A DNA stretch of 40,264 nt from Bryobacteraceae bacterium (lineage in GTDB: Bacteria; Acidobacteriota; Terriglobia; Bryobacterales; Bryobacteraceae), in assembly GCA_030044325.1 (NCBI GenBank), contig JASHWA010000056.1, forward strand, positions 1 through 40,264, in the 5' to 3' direction. Under the pieces are notes generated by a model. It saw nothing but the letters and a program-made list of their open reading frames with translations. It did not search any database and was not told where the DNA came from. A program made the position numbers and the translations under genes. Below are positions 38,247 through 40,264 of this stretch, one piece after another (positions within the stretch are counted from its first letter, which is position 1; every line of letters begins with the position of its first letter).

Positions 38247-38358
38247 ACACACTCCCCCGCCGGTAACGATTCGGGAAACACCGCTTCCGTTTCAGGATTA
38301 ACCGTTTCGACCGGCGGCCGTCCGGCGCCGCCGCGATACACTGGTTAGATCTCCTCAC

Positions 38359-39708
38359 GTGATTTCGGCAACTACTTTATCCGACCGGGCCGAAGTGCGG
38401 GCCATGGTGCGGCTGGCGTTGCCGCTGGTGCTGGCCGAGCTCGGCTGGATGCTGATGGGCATCGAGGACACCATGTTCGTCGGCCGGGTCAGCGCCGCCG
38501 CGATCGGCGCGGTAGGGCTTGGAACGTCGATTTTCTACACCATCGCGATCACGGCCAGCGGATTGATGCTGGGGCTCGATACGCTGGTGGCCCAGGCGGT
38601 CGGCGCGGGCAAGCGGAACGACGCGCAGCAGTCGCTGGTCAACGGCGTGTGGCTTTCGGCGCTGCTGGTTTTGCCCGCGATGGCGCTGGTCGAGGCCATC
38701 GTGCGCCTGCTTCCGCGATTCGGGATCGATGCCGCGGTGCTCGCCGATGTGCGTCCGTACATGCGGGCGCTCAACTGGAGCGTCGCGCCGCTGCTCGTGT
38801 ACTTCGCTTTCCGGCGCTACCTGCAAAGCTGCGGCGTCGCGCGGCCGGTGATGACCACGCTCATCACGGCGAACGGAGTGAACGTCGCGGTCAACTGGCT
38901 ATTGGTGTTCGGAAACCTGGGCGCGCCGAGGCTGGGTGCACAGGGTTCGGGATGGGCCACCTTCGTTTCGCGCGTGTATATGATGACCGCGCTCGGATGG
39001 GTGATTTTCCGGCGCGAACCTGATATTGTGCGGGTTTCCTGGCGGCCGCGGTGGCGGCGCATCCGCCGCCTGGTCGCGCTGGGCGGTCCCGCGGCGGCGC
39101 AGATGGGCATCGAAATCGCCGTCTTCGCCACGGTCACGGTGCTGATTTCCAGGTTGAACGCGACCATCCTCGCCGGCCACCAGATCGCGCTCACCACGGT
39201 CAGCACCACCTTCATGATGCCGCTGGGAATCAGCTCGGCTGCGGCGGTGCGGGTGGGCCACGCGATCGGCCGCGGGGACGCGAGCGGCGCCGCGCGGTCC
39301 GGATGGACAGCGCTCGCGCTGGGCGCGATGGTCATGTCCATGGCCGCGGTTACCCTGCTGGTCGCGCCGGAATGGATCGCGCGTCTGTTCACCCCGGAGA
39401 CCCGGATCATCGCCGCGGGAGCCGCGCTGCTGCGCGTCGCCGCCTTTTTCCAGCTGTTCGACGGTTTTCAAGTGGTGGCGACGGGCGCGCTGCGCGGCGC
39501 GGGCGACACGCGCACCCCGATGTTCTGCCATTTCGCCGGCTACTGGCTGATCGGACTCCCGCTCGGAGCGACCCTGTGCTTTCGAAACGGCTTCGGCGCG
39601 CGCGGATTGTGGATCGGCTTGTCGATCGCGCTCATTCTGATCGGAATCGTGCTGGTGGCGTTCTGGCGCAAAACCGTGCGCGGGTGGGCGGCGCCTGCAC
39701 TCAATTGA
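38359..39708 (+). CDS. MATE family multidrug/toxin efflux transporter
   Basis: MATE pumps export cationic compounds using sodium or proton gradients. The 449-residue protein has twelve predicted membrane helices in two six-helix halves. The N-terminal half includes LVLAELGWMLMGIEDTMFVG and GLMLGLDTLVAQAVGAG. The second half includes ALGGPAAAQMGIEIAVFATV and GHQIALTTVSTTFMMPLGIS followed by AAAVRVGHAIGRGDASGAAR. GTG 38359 is used; ATG 38404 would remove the short cytoplasmic start. The substrate is unknown. Confidence 0.92.
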   Translation: MISATTLSDRAEVRAMVRLALPLVLAELGWMLMGIEDTMFVGRVSAAAIGAVGLGTSIFYTIAITASGLMLGLDTLVAQAVGAGKRNDAQQSLVNGVWLSALLVLPAMALVEAIVRLLPRFGIDAAVLADVRPYMRALNWSVAPLLVYFAFRRYLQSCGVARPVMTTLITANGVNVAVNWLLVFGNLGAPRLGAQGSGWATFVSRVYMMTALGWVIFRREPDIVRVSWRPRWRRIRRLVALGGPAAAQMGIEIAVFATVTVLISRLNATILAGHQIALTTVSTTFMMPLGISSAAAVRVGHAIGRGDASGAARSGWTALALGAMVMSMAAVTLLVAPEWIARLFTPETRIIAAGAALLRVAAFFQLFDGFQVVATGALRGAGDTRTPMFCHFAGYWLIGLPLGATLCFRNGFGARGLWIGLSIALILIGIVLVAFWRKTVRGWAAPALN

Positions 39709-39801
39709 ATGAGCGCATCGTTAGAATTTCGTGCCCGGGCCGGTTGCGGCGTGACAGTTATGGAGCGCGACGGTCCTGAAACAGCTCTAGCAGGTTGCTA
39801 C

Positions 39802-40264
39802 TTAAACGTCCTTTTTGCGTGGATCCTTGCCCGGCAGATTCTCCGGATTCTCATGAACCTTGTGGCGAAACGCCGCGTTCATCCCCGCCGCGAGCGATAC
39901 CGTCCCATCGCCGTATTTATCGCGAATCCGATCGACCGCCCGCAGCGTCTTTCGCCAGCGCTCGGTCTTATCTTCGTCGAGCAGGCTCGTCTGCCCTTCC
40001 CCCGCTTTGAGCGACTGCGCGTACACGCCGAGCAGCCGGATTTTCTTCCGCGTCCACGCCTTGTGAAACAATTCCCGCGCGGCGTTGGCGATCTCCCAGT
40101 CGATCTGCGTCGCGTGATCCAGCGTGCGCGCTCGCGTGAACGTCGAAAAATCCGAGTAGCGCAGCTTGATCTGCACCGTGCGCGAGAACAGCCCATGATC
40201 GCGCAGCCGCCGCGCGACCATCTCCGACAGGCGCACCAGAATCGAATCGAGCGCCCCCGCATCC
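39802..40264 (-). CDS. dinB: DinB-type (Y-family) DNA polymerase IV, C-terminal part
   Basis: Only the last 153 residues are inside the window; the gene continues beyond the right edge on this strand. The sequence LDSILVRLSEMVARRLRDHG followed by RTVQIKLRYSDFSTFTRARTL is the little-finger domain of Y-family polymerases (DinB). IRLLGVYAQSL and the QTSLLDEDKTERWRKTLRAV then DRIRDKYGDGTVSLAAGM are typical of the DinB C-terminus. The polymerase copies past damaged bases. Its start and catalytic palm are not visible. ImuB-like relatives are a less likely alternative, since the RYSDF motif is DinB-like. Confidence 0.88.
   Translation of the reverse strand, partial: DAGALDSILVRLSEMVARRLRDHGLFSRTVQIKLRYSDFSTFTRARTLDHATQIDWEIANAARELFHKAWTRKKIRLLGVYAQSLKAGEGQTSLLDEDKTERWRKTLRAVDRIRDKYGDGTVSLAAGMNAAFRHKVHENPENLPGKDPRKKDV

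Noticed and set aside
1-40264. tRNA or rRNA genes
   Set aside because: No cloverleaf-like or rRNA-like conserved words were noticed on reading both strands; a covariance search could still find a tRNA I missed.

Overview
The window is about 40 kb of GC-rich DNA with the look of an Acidobacteriota chromosome, most likely the Solibacter/Bryobacter lineage. This placement is inferred from four things: a secreted metzincin ending in a long tail that resembles the Solibacter-type TIGR03437 C-terminal domain, a TonB-family protein with the acidobacterial MFEQ N-terminus, tight blocks of small secreted proteins, and many palindromic intergenic repeats. No rRNA, tRNA or CRISPR array was seen.

Layout. 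(1) 2-424: end of a LemA gene. (2) 530-6780 (+): flagellar basal-body/export operon flgB-flgC-fliE-fliF-fliG-fliH-fliI-fliJ, mostly with overlapping or touching genes, but with an 89-bp hairpin repeat between fliH and fliI. (3) 6912-7784 (-): ExeA/GspA-like AAA ATPase. (4) 8024-8287 (+): remnant of an FG-GAP/VCBS protein that meets the end of the next block stop-to-stop. (5) 14813-8288 (-): a type III-A-like CRISPR effector operon, cas10(csm1)-csm2-csm3-csm4-csm5. It is preceded on the same strand by a three-TM winged-helix protein and a DUF1801-like protein. Cas10 has no HD nuclease domain but keeps GGDD. The Csm2-like subunit carries a long repeat-built disordered N-terminal extension. No cas6, cas1/2, array or recognisable cyclic-oligoadenylate effector is present in the window. 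(6) 18288-14938 (-): a tight operon with a conserved hypothetical protein, a LysW-like zinc ribbon with an acidic tail, two secreted carboxypeptidase-regulatory-like proteins, a thioredoxin-fold protein and a secreted amidohydrolase. (7) 18349-23900: Sfp-type phosphopantetheinyl transferase (+), then a metzincin, a secreted hypothetical and a GT39-type membrane glycosyltransferase (all -).

(8) 23901-24404: a 504-bp gene-free stretch with a plausible promoter and a possible structured RNA ahead of a DksA-type zinc-finger gene. (9) 25488-24871, 26174-25533 and 27259-26198 (-): PgeF/YfiH purine nucleoside phosphorylase, a lytic transglycosylase and a ureide-permease-like DMT transporter. (10) 27367-31094 (+): TPR lipoprotein-like protein, TonB-family protein and DUF885 peptidase. 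(11) 31110-35739 (-): small membrane protein, S41 peptidase, Ddl, arginase and enoyl-CoA hydratase. (12) 35785-37419 (+): a second S41 peptidase. (13) A MEDS-domain protein (-), a MATE efflux pump (+) and the C-terminal part of a DinB-type polymerase (-) running off the right edge.

The CRISPR effector block is the most distinctive part. It is predicted to bind crRNA and cut target RNA (the Csm3 catalytic Asp is kept) and to make cyclic oligoadenylates (GGDD is kept), while depending on crRNA processing and an effector encoded elsewhere or on unrecognised neighbours. Several different palindromic repeat families sit between genes, including inside the flagellar and csm operons.
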